Numbered from the stretch's first letter, positions 9,863-20,215 are shown. The stretch is 64,000 nt of DNA from Acidiphilium sp. (GCA_028688905.1 JAQTXH010000001.1:358156-422155); one strand, 5' to 3'. A program made the numbers and translations. Notes: generated by a model from the letters alone, not told the origin.

Positions 9863-12493
9863 ATGGCCTATTCCAACTTGATTTTTGCCGACCGGACCGA
9901 TGCCGGGCACCGGCTGGCGGCGCGGCTGGTCTTGATGAAACTGGTCGATCCGGTCGTCTATGTCCTGCCGCGTGGCGGCGTGCCGGTCGGGCTGGAAATC
10001 GCGCGCGCGCTGCGAGCGCCACTGGATGTGGTGCTGGTGCGCAAGATCGGCGCGCCGGGGATTCCCGAACTTGCGCTTGGCGCGGTTGTCGATGGCGAGA
10101 ATGCCCAGGTGATCGTCAACGAAACGGTGGCGCAGGAAACCGGGGCGGGTGCGGCTTATCTCGATCGCACCCTGCGTTCCGAACTCCAGGAGATCGAGCG
10201 CCGCCGGGCGTTGTATCTCGCCGGGCATCCGCGGGTCGATCCGGCGGGGCGGGTTGCCGTCGTGGTCGATGATGGTCTGGCGACCGGTGCCACCGCCAAG
10301 GCAGCCGTGCAGGCGCTCCGGCGTCAGGGCGCGGCACGGATCATCCTCGCCATTCCGGTGGCACCGGCCGAAATTGTGGCAGAACTGCGCGAGGTGGCCG
10401 ATGAGGTTGTCTGTCTCCATCCGGCGCGTGACTTTCCGGGCGTCGGCGGCTTCTATGCCGATTTTCACCAGCTGACCGATGACGAGACCATCCGGCTGTT
10501 GCGCGCGGCATGGGGTGCCGACCCGATCGGCCCAGCCGCCGTCAGCCATCGCGAGATCACGGTGCTGCCGCATGGCCTTCCCGGCATTCTGGACTGTCCG
10601 CCGCATCCGCGCGGGATCGTGCTGTTTGCTCATGGCAGTTTTTCCAGCCGCCTCAGTCCGCGCAATCAGGCGGTTGCCGATGATCTGAACGCCCTGGGAT
10701 TTGCCACCCTGTTGCTGGATCTGTTGACCGAAGCGGAAACGCGGGATCGGCGGAACGTGTTCGATGTCAACCTGTTGGCCGGACGGCTGCAGCAGGCGGT
10801 GCATTGGATCGATGCCGATGCCGAGGTGGGCGGGCTGAATTTGGGCTTGTTCGGGGCGAGCACCGGGGCGGCGGCGGCCATCATCGCCGCCGTCGAACTG
10901 GGGGACCGGGTTGGCGCCGTGGTTTCGCGCGGTGGCCGGGCCGACCTGGCGGGCCAGGCCCTGGCGGAACTGCGCGCGCCCACGCTGCTGATTGTCGGCG
11001 GCGCGGATCATGATGTCATCGCGCTCAACCGGCAGGCGCAGGCCCAGATGCACGGCGAAACCGCGCTGGAGATCGTGCCGGGGGCAGGGCATCTGTTCGA
11101 GGAACCCGGCACACTCGAAGCGGTTACGAAACAGGCCGGCGCGTGGTTCCGGAACCATCTGGCGGCCCCGCGCGCCAGCGCGCCGGCTCCGCAACCGCCG
11201 CTCACCGGGCTGCGTGCCGTGATCGAGCCGCTGCCCGAGATCGCCGATCCGGCCTTTGCCCGCATGTTCGACCGGTTTGCCACCGCAAAACTGGTGCTGC
11301 TGGGCGAGGCGAGCCACGGAACCTCGGAATTCTATCGCGCGCGCGCCGTCATCACGCGGCATCTGATCGAGCATCACGGGTTTTCGATCGTCGCCGTCGA
11401 AGCCGACTGGCCGGATGCCGCCGCGGTCGACCGCTATGTGCGGCACCTGCCTTATCGTTCGATGAAGCCACCGCCGTTCAGCCGGTTTCCCACCTGGATG
11501 TGGCGCAATACCGATGTCCACGACTTCATCCACTGGCTGCGCCACCACAACGCCGCCGTCGACCCTGCGCAGCGAGCGGGGTTTTATGGGCTTGATCTCT
11601 ACAACATGACCGCCTCGATCGCCGCCGTGCTCGGCTATCTCGACCGGGTCGATCCGAAAGCGGCGAGGGTGGCGCGCGACCGCTATGCCTGCCTCGCCCC
11701 CTGGAGCCGCGAACCGGCGGCCTATGGCCGGGCCGCGCTGGATGAAGGCTATGCGTTGTGTGAGGCACCGGTGATTTCCATTCTGCGCGATCTGCTGGTC
11801 AAACAGATCGAGTACGCGGGCCATGATGGCGAAACCTTTCTCGATGCCAGCCAGAACGCGCGGCTGGTGGCCGACGCCGAACGGTACTATCGCGTGATGT
11901 ATTATGGTTCCGATGAATCCTGGAACCTGCGCGACAGCCATATGTTCGAAACGCTGGAACACGTTCTGGCAGCCAAAAATCCGCAGGCGAAGGCGGTGGT
12001 CTGGGCGCATAATTCTCATATCGGAGATGCCCGCTTCACCGATATGGGCCAGCGCGGGCAACTCAATATCGGTCAGCTATGTCGCGAGCGGTTCGGCAGC
12101 CAGGTCGCGTTGATCGGGTTCGGCACGAATAGCGGCACGGTCGCCGCCGCGTCCGATTGGGACGGCCCGATGGAGATCAAGACGGTGCGCCCCGGTCTGC
12201 CCGAAAGTCATGAAGCGGTTTGCCACCAGACCGGCATCGCCCGTTTCCTGCTCGATCTGCGGCGGGAACGCAGCGGCGATCATCGCAGTGACCTGTTCCG
12301 TTCCCGACTGGAGCGCTACATCGGCGTGATCTACCGGCCGGAAACTGAACGGTTGAGCCATTATTCCGAGGCTCTTCTGGCGGGGCAGTACGATGGCTTC
12401 GTCTGGTTCGACTCCACAAGCGCGGTGACGCCTCTGTCCGGGACCGCGATCAGCGCGGGCGCGGCAGACGAAACCTATCCGTTTGGCCTTTAG
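9863..12493 (+). CDS. Phosphoribosyltransferase / alpha-beta hydrolase / erythromycin-esterase-like triple fusion
   Basis: One 876-residue polypeptide with three domains. (1) A type I phosphoribosyltransferase (about 1-215) with PRPP-loop VAVVVDDGLATGATAKAA (131-148). (2) A dienelactone-hydrolase-like alpha/beta hydrolase (about 225-435) with nucleophile Ser333 in GASTG, a likely Asp at 382 or 384, and His410. (3) An erythromycin-esterase (EreA) family domain (about 455-870) opening with GEASHGTSEFY (481-491) and EADWPD. The ATG at 9863 follows a ggggag ribosome site; the frame extends 42 bp further but lacks a better start. The divergent CBS/N-ATPase operon shares its intergenic region. The EreA family is mostly of unknown function, so antibiotic resistance should not be assumed. 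Confidence 0.9.
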   Translation: MAYSNLIFADRTDAGHRLAARLVLMKLVDPVVYVLPRGGVPVGLEIARALRAPLDVVLVRKIGAPGIPELALGAVVDGENAQVIVNETVAQETGAGAAYLDRTLRSELQEIERRRALYLAGHPRVDPAGRVAVVVDDGLATGATAKAAVQALRRQGAARIILAIPVAPAEIVAELREVADEVVCLHPARDFPGVGGFYADFHQLTDDETIRLLRAAWGADPIGPAAVSHREITVLPHGLPGILDCPPHPRGIVLFAHGSFSSRLSPRNQAVADDLNALGFATLLLDLLTEAETRDRRNVFDVNLLAGRLQQAVHWIDADAEVGGLNLGLFGASTGAAAAIIAAVELGDRVGAVVSRGGRADLAGQALAELRAPTLLIVGGADHDVIALNRQAQAQMHGETALEIVPGAGHLFEEPGTLEAVTKQAGAWFRNHLAAPRASAPAPQPPLTGLRAVIEPLPEIADPAFARMFDRFATAKLVLLGEASHGTSEFYRARAVITRHLIEHHGFSIVAVEADWPDAAAVDRYVRHLPYRSMKPPPFSRFPTWMWRNTDVHDFIHWLRHHNAAVDPAQRAGFYGLDLYNMTASIAAVLGYLDRVDPKAARVARDRYACLAPWSREPAAYGRAALDEGYALCEAPVISILRDLLVKQIEYAGHDGETFLDASQNARLVADAERYYRVMYYGSDESWNLRDSHMFETLEHVLAAKNPQAKAVVWAHNSHIGDARFTDMGQRGQLNIGQLCRERFGSQVALIGFGTNSGTVAAASDWDGPMEIKTVRPGLPESHEAVCHQTGIARFLLDLRRERSGDHRSDLFRSRLERYIGVIYRPETERLSHYSEALLAGQYDGFVWFDSTSAVTPLSGTAISAGAADETYPFGL

Positions 12494-12533
12494 CTGGAGG
12501 GCGATGCCGGAAACGGATCAGGGTATGGCTTAT

Positions 12534-14411
12534 TTAAGTTGACTGGTATTTGTTGACGGGCACCAGTTGGCGATCGTGTTCGATGGCAGGGTTCTTCACC
12601 TGTGCCGCGATCGTTTTCAGGTCATTGGCGTCCAGTGTTTCTTTCGCGAGCAGTTCGGTCGCGGCGCGATCCAGCAGCGCGCGGTTCTGTTCAAGAATGT
12701 CACGGGCCCGCGTGAAGGCTTCATCGAGGAGTTTGCGCACGGCACGGTCGATGTCGTCGGCGGTTCGGTCGCCATAGCGGCGCGGCTGAAAATCCATTCC
12801 GGGCGGGCCGCCGAGGAAGGCGGACCCTTCGGCCTCGTAGGCGACCATGCCCAGCGCCGGGTCCATGCCGTAGCGCATGATCATACCGCGGGCGATGTCG
12901 GTCGCCTTGGCGAAATCATCGGCGGCACCGGTCGAAACCTCATCGAACACCACGCTCTCGGCGGCCCTGCCGCCGAGCAGAACCGCCATCCGGTTGCGCA
13001 GTTCGCCGCGATCCATCAGGTAGCGGTCTTCCAGCGGCCGCTGCATCGTATAACCCAGGGCGGCGATACCGTGGGGAATGATGGTGATTTTCTGCACGGG
13101 ATCGGTACCCGGCAATGCCATCGCCACCAGCGCGTGGCCCATTTCGTGATGGGCGACGATATCGCGCTCGTGCGGGTTGAGCAGGCGGCTGCGTTTTTCC
13201 AGTCCGGCGATGACCCGCTCGATCGCCTGGTTGAAATCATCGAGGGTAATGTGATCGGCATGACGCCGGGTTGCCAGCAGGGCGGCCTCGTTGACCAGAT
13301 TGGCGAGATCGGCACCGGTGAAACCGGGCGTCAGGGCGGCGATCTGTTCGAGTGCGACCGATGGATCGAGCCTGATCTTGCCCGCATGGATACGCAGGAT
13401 CGCCAGCCGTCCGACCTTGTCGGGCCGGTCGACCAGAACCTGGCGATCGAACCTTCCGGCGCGCAACAGGGCCGGGTCGAGAATTTCCGGCCGGTTGGTC
13501 GCGGCCAGCAGCACCACGCCGGCGCTGCTGTCGAACCCATCGAGTTCGGTGAGCAATTGGTTGAGCGTTTGTTCCTTCTCATCGTGGCCACCGCCGGTGA
13601 ACACCCCGCCGCGGGCGCGACCGAGCGCGTCGAGTTCGTCGATGAACACGATCGCCGGGGCCAGCTTGCGCGCCTGCTCGAACAGGTCGCGGACCCGCGC
13701 CGCACCGACACCGACGAACATCTCGACAAACTCGGAACCCGAAATCGAAAAAAATGCGACGCCCGCCTCACCGGCGACGGCGCGCGCCAGCAATGTCTTG
13801 CCGGTACCGGGCGGGCCAACCAGCAAAATGCCTTTCGGCACCCGCGCGCCCAGCCGGCCATATTCCGCCGGATTCTTGAGAAAATCGACGACCTCCTGCA
13901 ATTCCGCCTTCGCTTCATCGACCCCGGCGACGTCCGCGAACGTCACCTTGACCCCGGTTTCGACATAGACCTTGGCTCGGCTTTTGCCGATCGACATCAT
14001 GCCGCCCAGCCCTTGTCCGCCCGCCATCGGCCGGATCAGCAGGAGCCATAACCCGACGAAGGCGAGGCTCGGGATCGTCCAGGCAAGAAACGTCTCGAAC
14101 AACCCAGGCCCGGCGACCCCGGCGAAACCGACCCCGGTCTTGGCCAAATCCTGAGCCAGGGTGGGATCGACCCGATAGGTCTCGAAATCCGGAACCGTCT
14201 TGTCCGCCGGATGGACGAACACGCCCGTAATGTCGTTCGCTCCGATCTTCAGGTCGGAGATCTGGTTTTTATGCAGCAGGTCGAGGAACTGGCTGTAGGG
14301 GATGGTTTTGGTATCGGTCGGCCGAAACAATAGACTTTGCGCCAGCAGGACGCCGCTGACGGCGATCATGACGTACCAGAAATTGATATGATGTTCGCGC
14401 TTGATGTCCAT
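12534..14411 (-). CDS. ftsH: ATP-dependent zinc metalloprotease FtsH
   Basis: A 625-residue membrane AAA+ protease. Two membrane helices (about 10-29 and 106-127) flank a small extracytoplasmic domain. The AAA module follows with Walker A GPPGTGKT (199-206), Walker B VFIDEL (255-260) and pore motif [12 protein letters not shown]. The zinc site is HEMGH (422-426); HExxH is intact, but Met replaces the usual Ala. The peptidase domain is complete. The start is supported by ggagg seven bases upstream. It lies among stress genes rather than beside tilS or folP, so it may be an accessory FtsH copy; that is inferred from context. Confidence 0.95.
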   Translation of the reverse strand: MDIKREHHINFWYVMIAVSGVLLAQSLLFRPTDTKTIPYSQFLDLLHKNQISDLKIGANDITGVFVHPADKTVPDFETYRVDPTLAQDLAKTGVGFAGVAGPGLFETFLAWTIPSLAFVGLWLLLIRPMAGGQGLGGMMSIGKSRAKVYVETGVKVTFADVAGVDEAKAELQEVVDFLKNPAEYGRLGARVPKGILLVGPPGTGKTLLARAVAGEAGVAFFSISGSEFVEMFVGVGAARVRDLFEQARKLAPAIVFIDELDALGRARGGVFTGGGHDEKEQTLNQLLTELDGFDSSAGVVLLAATNRPEILDPALLRAGRFDRQVLVDRPDKVGRLAILRIHAGKIRLDPSVALEQIAALTPGFTGADLANLVNEAALLATRRHADHITLDDFNQAIERVIAGLEKRSRLLNPHERDIVAHHEMGHALVAMALPGTDPVQKITIIPHGIAALGYTMQRPLEDRYLMDRGELRNRMAVLLGGRAAESVVFDEVSTGAADDFAKATDIARGMIMRYGMDPALGMVAYEAEGSAFLGGPPGMDFQPRRYGDRTADDIDRAVRKLLDEAFTRARDILEQNRALLDRAATELLAKETLDANDLKTIAAQVKNPAIEHDRQLVPVNKYQST

Positions 14412-14501
14412 GATGCACCTCCGCCTTAGGGTGAGGATAGAGTGCGGCTGGCACCAATGGAAGGCCGGCAGGACTATTGGTGGGGCGACGACCCGCCGTC
14501 T

Positions 14502-14555
14502 TCAGGATTGAACGGCTGTCCGCCGTCATCAGGATTGAACGGCTGTCCGCCGTCA
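14502..14555. repeat. Two head-to-tail copies of a 27-bp unit
   Basis: The unit, starting tcaggattgaacggctgtcc, occurs at 14502-14528 and exactly again at 14529-14555. The second copy overlaps the stop codon of the CYTH-CHAD gene, so the duplication lies at or just past its 3' end. On the minus strand each copy reads ATGACGGCGGACAGCC, giving an open frame with MTADSRSIL twice; this is probably not translated. Confidence 0.9.
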
Positions 14556-16148
14556 TCGGCCTGATTTGCTGCGGGGGTGGGATGCGTCATCCAACGGGTG
14601 GCGTGGCCATGGCGGATCGGCTTTGCGAAATTCGCGCCAGGCGGCATACAACTGCGGGGCGGTTTCGATCATGCCGCGCGCCTCCCAGCCGATGATCGCC
14701 CCCATCGCTTGCTGGGCATCGGCAGATGCGAGGTCGCCCGCAATCTGTTCGACCAGCCGGTCGGTCGTCGCCATATCGTTGTAGCGGCCAAGCTGAGTCT
14801 GCATCGTCGCCAGCCGCCGGAAATAGTGCTTCACGGCCCCGCGATGACCGAGGAACGGGCGAAAGAAATCCGCGGTGTAGCGTAGTATCTTGGCGGCAAT
14901 CCGGAGCCGGTGCAGCGCCGGCGGTGTCAGGCTGCGGAAATGCTTGCCGCGTCTGAGCATCGTGCGGTGGCAATTTGTTAGCGCGTGCGCCATGAAATCA
15001 CCGACTGGGGCCGCCGTTGCTGGGTCCGGCCACGCCATTCCGCCAATCCAGGTACCGAGGGCAAGATGGAAACGGACATAACGCTCATCCGTCAGGGTTT
15101 CGCGCACCGCCGCATAGGCCGCCGCCCGCCGAGTTTCGGCGATTGCGCGCAGGGGGGCGAAATCCACCATCCTCGGGCACCCTGCCGCAATCTCGGGTAG
15201 GGTTTCGATCAGGAACACATCCCAGGCCCGCGCCGCGCCGCAGGCCGTTGCCGCGATTTTGGCTTCGTCCTCCAGGTCGCGCAGCGGGGCCGCCGGCATG
15301 ACATCGCGCAGCAGCCGAAACGCCGAGCGCAAGCGGCGCAAGCCGACGCGCAGTTGATGCACGCCTTCGGGGTCGCGTCCGTCGGCCGCGGCGGCGTGAT
15401 TGGCGAGGATATGGGCCTGGCATTGCCGGAGAATGTCACGCATCAGCGCGTCCGCCGCCATCGCAGGGTCAAGCTCGGACGGCAGGTATTTGCAGGCCGG
15501 CGGCGGTAGCGCCTGGGCCAGGGCGTAGCCGCGCGCGATTGGGCTGGCACCGGTTAGACTGAAGGGATGATCGGCGAAAATCCGCGCCGCGATTTCGAAC
15601 AGTGCCGCCGGCGATCCGTGCTGGAGCGTGAGGCTCGCCTCGCTGATCGTCTGGGACCGACCCTGGGCCTCGATCATGCCGGCGTCGATCGCCAAGCCGA
15701 TGATCGATTCTCCGGCATCGAGATGGCATTGCCGTCGCCGGATGGTGATCGTGAAGATCGGATGTGCCGCATTGGCGAGCAACCCGTCACGCCACGGCGC
15801 GGCAGGGTCGTCGGGCAGCAAGGCCGGAACCGGCGCGAAACCCGGCACCGCGGCGCTTGCTTCGGCATCGGGTACCGCGGGGCCGCTGGCTGGAACCGTT
15901 AGTGTCTGGATGAAGCGCCGTCTGCGGTGCTGCACCCACAGGCTGACGCCCGCGCGGTGCAGGGCAAGATCATCGGTGTCGAAACCACCGAACTTGATCC
16001 GCCGGGTGACGAACCGGCCGTGCTGGGCGGCGATAACCGCGGTGCAATCTTCCAGGCCGGCGGGGATCGCGCCGTCGAAGTGCAGAATGAGGCGTGATCC
16101 GGGCCGGCTGAGGTTTAATGGTACGTCCGCACGGTCATCGGCGGTCAT
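14553..16148 (-). CDS. CYTH and CHAD domain protein
   Basis: A 531-residue protein. The N-terminal half (about 1-205) is CYTH-like, but its opening motif is weak: LILHFDGA replaces the usual ExExK signature, so triphosphatase activity is doubtful. The C-terminal half (about 245-510) is a CHAD domain: helical, rich in His and Arg, with [18 protein letters not shown] and [22 protein letters not shown] domains bind polyphosphate. The ATG overlaps the stop of the oxidase subunit I gene (ATGA), so the two are likely co-translated. This is an unusual partner for a respiratory gene and suggests a link between energy state and polyphosphate. Confidence 0.9.
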   Translation of the reverse strand: MTADDRADVPLNLSRPGSRLILHFDGAIPAGLEDCTAVIAAQHGRFVTRRIKFGGFDTDDLALHRAGVSLWVQHRRRRFIQTLTVPASGPAVPDAEASAAVPGFAPVPALLPDDPAAPWRDGLLANAAHPIFTITIRRRQCHLDAGESIIGLAIDAGMIEAQGRSQTISEASLTLQHGSPAALFEIAARIFADHPFSLTGASPIARGYALAQALPPPACKYLPSELDPAMAADALMRDILRQCQAHILANHAAAADGRDPEGVHQLRVGLRRLRSAFRLLRDVMPAAPLRDLEDEAKIAATACGAARAWDVFLIETLPEIAAGCPRMVDFAPLRAIAETRRAAAYAAVRETLTDERYVRFHLALGTWIGGMAWPDPATAAPVGDFMAHALTNCHRTMLRRGKHFRSLTPPALHRLRIAAKILRYTADFFRPFLGHRGAVKHYFRRLATMQTQLGRYNDMATTDRLVEQIAGDLASADAQQAMGAIIGWEARGMIETAPQLYAAWREFRKADPPWPRHPLDDASHPRSKSGR

Positions 16149-17746
16149 CTGATGACTGGAATATCCTCAAACGTATGGTGCGGTGCCGGGGAAGGAACAG
16201 TCCATTCCAAGGTTGTGGCACTCTCACCCCAGTAATTCGGGGCCAACACCTGCTTGCTGGTGAAGACTCGGTACACGACATAAAAGAACACCAGCATGCT
16301 GACGCCTGTGATCATCGATCCCACCGACGAGACGTAATTCCAGCCGGCGAATGCGGCCGGATAGTCGGGGTAGCGGCGCGGCATGCCGGCGAGGCCGAGG
16401 AAATGCATCGGGAAGAAGGTCAGGTTGACACCGACGAACATCAACCAGAAATGCACTTTGCCCCAGAACTCGGGATACTGATGGCCCGACATTTTGCCGA
16501 TCCAGTAGTAGAACCCGCAGAACATCGCGAAGGTTGCCCCCATCGACAGCACGTAGTGAAAATGCGCGATGAGGAAGTAGGTGTTGTGCAAATCGGTATC
16601 CAGCCCGGCATTGGCCAGGACGACGCCGGTGGCACCGCCGATGACGAACATGAAGATGAACCCGATCGCCCACAGCATCGGCGTTTTCAGGTCAAGCGAA
16701 CCGCCCCACATCGTCGCGATCCAGGAAAACACCTTGATGCCGGTCGGCACCGCGATCACCAGGGTTGCGGCCTCGAAATACACCTTTGATTCCATCGAGA
16801 TGCCGGAGACGAACATGTGGTGCGCCCACACCACGAACCCGACGAAGCCGATCGCCACCATGGCATAGACCATGCCGAGATAGCCGAAGATCGGCTTTTT
16901 CGAGAAGGTCGCCACCACCGAACTGACGATGCCGAACGAGGGCAGGATCATGATGTAAACTTCGGGGTGGCCGAAAAACCAGAACAGATGCTGAAACAGC
17001 ACCGGATCGCCGCCGCCGCCCGGCTCGAAGAACGAGGTGCCGAAATTACGGTCCATGATCAGCATGGTGATCGCCCCGGCCAGCACCGGAATCGCGAGCA
17101 GGAGCAGGAACGCGGTGACGAGAATCGACCACACGAACAGCGGCATTTTATACATGGTCATGCCCGGCGCGCGCATGTTCAGAATGGTCGCGATGAAATT
17201 GATCGCACCCAGCAGGGATGAAATCCCCAATAGATGGACTGAAAAAAGGGTGAAATCCACTGCCGGTCCCGGCTGATAGGTGCTGTCCGACAAGGGCGGA
17301 TACAGCGTCCAGCCGATGCCCGATCCGGGACCGACCAGGAGGCCGAGATTGACGAAGATGAACCCCATGAACAGGAACCAGAAGCTCATGTTATTAAGGC
17401 GCGGGAACGCCATGTCCGGCGCGCCGATCATCATCGGCACGAACCAGTTGCCGAAACCGCCGATCAGCGCCGGCATCACCATGCCGAAAATCATGATCAG
17501 CCCGTGCGCCGTGACGATGGCGTTCCAGGCCTGCCCGTTGGTGATCAGAGTGTTGTTCGGCTCGGCCAGTTGCATCCGCATGATCATCGAAAGCGCGCCG
17601 CCCTCGATTCCGGCGATGGCCGCCGTGGTGATGTAGAGCGTGCCGATATCCTTATGATTGGTGCTCATCAGCCAGCGGCGAACGAAACCAAGCTGATGAC
17701 TGTGATCGGCGTGCTCGTCGTGCAGTGCGGTCGCGGACATCGTCAT
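16145..17746 (-). CDS. ctaD: Cytochrome c oxidase subunit I (orphan)
   Basis: A 533-residue haem-copper oxidase subunit I with twelve expected membrane helices. The signature [12 protein letters not shown] is at the N-terminus. Haem and copper ligands are in [34 protein letters not shown] and [12 protein letters not shown]. The Glu of GHPEVY marks an A-type oxidase with a D-channel glutamate. No subunit II, III or assembly gene is nearby. Two ATGs lie near the start; the ribosome site ggagg is better spaced for the second (17740) than for 17746. The upstream intergenic region carries a perfect FNR palindrome. Confidence 0.95.
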   Translation of the reverse strand: MTMSATALHDEHADHSHQLGFVRRWLMSTNHKDIGTLYITTAAIAGIEGGALSMIMRMQLAEPNNTLITNGQAWNAIVTAHGLIMIFGMVMPALIGGFGNWFVPMMIGAPDMAFPRLNNMSFWFLFMGFIFVNLGLLVGPGSGIGWTLYPPLSDSTYQPGPAVDFTLFSVHLLGISSLLGAINFIATILNMRAPGMTMYKMPLFVWSILVTAFLLLLAIPVLAGAITMLIMDRNFGTSFFEPGGGGDPVLFQHLFWFFGHPEVYIMILPSFGIVSSVVATFSKKPIFGYLGMVYAMVAIGFVGFVVWAHHMFVSGISMESKVYFEAATLVIAVPTGIKVFSWIATMWGGSLDLKTPMLWAIGFIFMFVIGGATGVVLANAGLDTDLHNTYFLIAHFHYVLSMGATFAMFCGFYYWIGKMSGHQYPEFWGKVHFWLMFVGVNLTFFPMHFLGLAGMPRRYPDYPAAFAGWNYVSSVGSMITGVSMLVFFYVVYRVFTSKQVLAPNYWGESATTLEWTVPSPAPHHTFEDIPVIR

Positions 17747-18061
17747 GACCCTCCAGAGATTATAGTGAACAACGTGAAAGCCCGTTTAATTCGAGAGTGT
17801 TCCGGCCAACGGCACCAGAGTCCAAAGCACCCGGATGCCGCTCGGAATGGAAAGACAGGGAAAGGTCATTCCGCCAGCCAAAAACCCAGAAAACCCAAGC
17901 GAATCCTTGCCATAGGGGTGCGTGGTGACCGCAAAATTTTTGATACCGCGCAGCCTCGATCTCGAACCGATTCGCAGTCGTACATCCGACGGCAGAGCGA
18001 CCGTTGTGGTGCAAGTTTAAGGGTTCCATTGTCTTGGACATCGGTGGATGTATTCGACTGA
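17747..18061. other. Intergenic region upstream of ctaD
   Basis: This stretch, with the regulatory elements at 18062-18204, separates divergent ctaD and chaB. It is less GC-rich than its surroundings. A 93-codon minus-strand frame at 17760-18041 has no ribosome site and no recognisable product, so I treat it as non-coding. The ctaD ribosome site is just upstream of 17746. I see no clear -10/-35 pair. Confidence 0.6.
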
Positions 18062-18105
18062 AACGCGGATCACGCCTTGATCTGGATCAAGGCGTGATCC
18101 GCGTT
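18062..18105. promoter_or_regulatory. 44-bp perfect palindrome centred on an FNR box
   Basis: Two perfectly complementary 21-base arms separated by TG. The centre is TTGAT-CTGG-ATCAA at 18077-18090, an exact match to the FNR consensus. Flanking genes diverge (ctaD 316 bp left, chaB 183 bp right), so no transcript needs to end here and there is no T-run; an operator is more likely than a terminator. No good -10 was found at the class II distance on either side. Confidence 0.75.
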
Positions 18106-18163
18106 AGTTATTCACAAACGCGCTCCCAAAAAGAGAGATAGGGTGCAATCGCGCTTAGCGCCC

Positions 18164-18204
18164 GATCGTTTAGGGACTAACAGGCTCTGTTGCTATTTTT
18201 GCGA
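18164..18204 (+). promoter_or_regulatory. Conserved 41-bp intergenic element, copy 1
   Basis: This segment (gatcgtttagggactaacag to ...tttttgcga) matches 26697-26737 at 35 of 41 positions, and a 25-base core has only two differences. Both copies are near an FNR box and ahead of a small stress-type gene. Here it lies between the FNR palindrome and chaB. The hairpin seen in the second copy is degenerate here. Function unknown. Confidence 0.6.
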
Positions 18205-18287
18205 GCAATGAATCCGGGTTGGATGACATACGATAGGCGTCTCGGTCATTCCCTGACGCCGGGGGACATTCGGAAAAGGATTGCGGT

Positions 18288-18500
18288 ATGCCATATGCAT
18301 CGATTGATGATTTACCCTCCTCGGTTCAGGCCCATCTGCCGTCACACGCACAGGAAATCTATCGCAGCGCGTTTAACCACGCCTGGACCGAATACGGCGG
18401 TGAGGAAGCGACCGCCCATCGGGTTGCCTGGGCGGCGGTAAAGCGGCGGTACCGGAAAGATGGTGATGAGTGGGTGCCGCGGTCAGACCTGCCGGATTGA
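18288..18500 (+). CDS. chaB: ChaB family protein
   Basis: A 70-residue protein with the ChaB fold signature. MPYASIDDLPSSVQAHLP at the start and AHRVAWAAVKRRYRKD near the end match the family, including the typical HRVAWAAVKRRY helix. ChaB was named as a regulator of the cation antiporter ChaA, but its role is poorly defined and no chaA is visible here. An aagga ribosome site lies eight bases before the ATG. It converges on the MgtC/DUF4010 gene. Confidence 0.9.
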   Translation: MPYASIDDLPSSVQAHLPSHAQEIYRSAFNHAWTEYGGEEATAHRVAWAAVKRRYRKDGDEWVPRSDLPD

Positions 18501-18535
18501 CGCCGTCACTCATGGCCACCAATCAAAGCGGCGGC

Positions 18536-19822
18536 TCAACCGATACGATAGGCTGCGGCGAGGCCGCCGATCGCCAGCAGCAGCAGCCCGGCCACCGGGG
18601 CCAGGCCGGTTTTGCCGCCCGAATAGGCGCTGGCATAAATCGACTGGAACACATTGTTCGACGACGTGGCGATCAATACCGCGGCGGCACCGACGGGGGT
18701 GGGGATCACGCCAGTGCTGTGCTGCGCCAGGCTCAAAACAAAGGGGTTGATGTCGGTGATACCGATGATCCCGGCTAGGGAGTAGACCCCGCCGGAGCCG
18801 AATCGGCGCATCACGAACGTCGCCAGGATCGAGACCACGACAAACAGCGTCGCGAAGGTGGCGGCGGTACCGAGGCCGAGCGGGTTGGCAACCTGTGCGA
18901 TCGGCGGCGCACTGGGTGCGCCCGCGCCACGGAACCGGTACCAGACAAAGGCAAGCAGGGCACCGGCCGCGGTAAGGCTGACCATCCAAGGGGCGAGGGC
19001 GAGTGCCATGCCGCGATCGAACAGCGCTATGACGATGAGCAGTCGCAAATACATCACCGCGTTCGCCAGCACGATGCCGCTCTGCGCTTCACGGCGCGTC
19101 TCCGGATTGGTCCGGGCACGGCGGGCGAGCACGATGGTGGTGACGGTGGAGGAATAAATGCCGCCAAGAATGGCAACCAGCAGACCTGAACCGGTGGGCA
19201 CGACATAGCGCCGCAGCAGATAACTCGCATAGGATATCGTGCTCACCGCGACCATTGCGAGCCAGATCTGGTACGGGGTGATCGTGGTCAGGGTGGTCAC
19301 AGGTTTGTCCGACAGCAAGGGCAGGACAAGGCCGGTGAGGAGCAGGTAGCGCCCAGCGTTGACGATTTCGAACAGTTCGATCCGTTGCGCGAGTTTGTGC
19401 AGGGTTTCGCGTGCGGTCAGCAAAAGTACGGCGGCGACGGTGACGCCAATCGCCATCCAGGGCGGACCGGCAATGGCGATCGGGCCGATCAGATAGGCGA
19501 TGACATTGCAAATCGGGGCCATCAACCCGACATTCGGCAACCCCTCGACACTCGTTTCCGCCATGCCGTGCCAGTAATAGAGTGCCAGCCAGGTACTCAG
19601 GCCGAGCAGCCCGACACCGAGCAGAAAGGGCGGCGCGGGATCGAGTTGGTAGAGCGAACCGCCGACGGTGGCCAGAAGGGGAAAGCTGCGAACACCGCCG
19701 GGTCGCTTGTGATGGGCGCGGGCGTGGAACTCCTCGAACGCAAGGCCAAAGAAAAAGCTCAGGCCAAGGATTAACAGCCATGGGACGATGTGGGGGACAA
19801 CGAGGGTGGATGTCATGTTCAA
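18536..19822 (-). CDS. MgtC/SapB and DUF4010 domain membrane protein
   Basis: A 428-residue integral membrane protein with about twelve hydrophobic segments. The first part (about 10-145) resembles the MgtC/SapB domain, with GLAFEEFHARAHHKRPGGVRSFPLLATVGG. The rest (about 175-425) is DUF4010: GGIYSSTVTTIVLARRA, GITDINPFVLSLAQ and the closing segment IATSSNNVFQSIYASAYSGGKTG. Members are widespread but uncharacterised; MgtC itself affects virulence and inhibits ATP synthase in other bacteria. The neighbouring N-ATPase is therefore interesting, but no link is shown. Confidence 0.85.
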   Translation of the reverse strand: MNMTSTLVVPHIVPWLLILGLSFFFGLAFEEFHARAHHKRPGGVRSFPLLATVGGSLYQLDPAPPFLLGVGLLGLSTWLALYYWHGMAETSVEGLPNVGLMAPICNVIAYLIGPIAIAGPPWMAIGVTVAAVLLLTARETLHKLAQRIELFEIVNAGRYLLLTGLVLPLLSDKPVTTLTTITPYQIWLAMVAVSTISYASYLLRRYVVPTGSGLLVAILGGIYSSTVTTIVLARRARTNPETRREAQSGIVLANAVMYLRLLIVIALFDRGMALALAPWMVSLTAAGALLAFVWYRFRGAGAPSAPPIAQVANPLGLGTAATFATLFVVVSILATFVMRRFGSGGVYSLAGIIGITDINPFVLSLAQHSTGVIPTPVGAAAVLIATSSNNVFQSIYASAYSGGKTGLAPVAGLLLLAIGGLAAAYRIG

Positions 19823-20139
19823 TAAGTCACGGGTGATTCTCGCCTCAGAATGCCAGGGGAAACAATCTGTTGCGTGTTCATACCTCGGAAAACGGATTGA
19901 ACGAAACGGCTACGCCATCATCCGGAGCGTCGGGTGGTGCCCCGTTCGCGATCAGGACAGGATTCGAGAAATCGTTGCCAAAAATAATCGAAAAAGTGCC
20001 GAATCCCGCACTGAAATCCGGTTTCCCCCATCGTTTGCAGGAAACCAAGCAGCAGATCCCGCGGCTGGACCAAGGTGGTTTGGCGCGCGGCCTGAAGGCA
20101 ACACATAATGAAGGTTAAGCCCTAACCCCTTGAAAAGAA
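19823..20139. other. Intergenic region without recognisable genes
   Basis: About 317 bp between the MgtC/DUF4010 start and tRNA-Lys. The base composition is more mixed than in neighbouring genes. Open frames here are short, lack ribosome sites and give no recognisable products. It presumably holds the promoter of the MgtC/DUF4010 gene and the tRNA 3' trailer. Confidence 0.5.

Positions 20140-20215
<76 letters not shown>

Noticed and set aside
9863..12493. Macrolide resistance gene
   Set aside because: The EreA-like domain is part of a three-domain fusion near energy genes; most members of this family are not resistance enzymes.
14269..14556. Small protein with MTADSRSIL repeated twice
   Set aside because: It arises from the 27-bp duplication and then runs antisense-frame through ftsH; no ribosome site.
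17760..18041. 93-codon minus-strand frame just upstream of ctaD
   Set aside because: No ribosome site, no recognisable motif and unusual composition; it lies in the divergent regulatory region.
18062..18105. Rho-independent terminator
   Set aside because: No T-run follows on either strand and both flanking genes point away from it.
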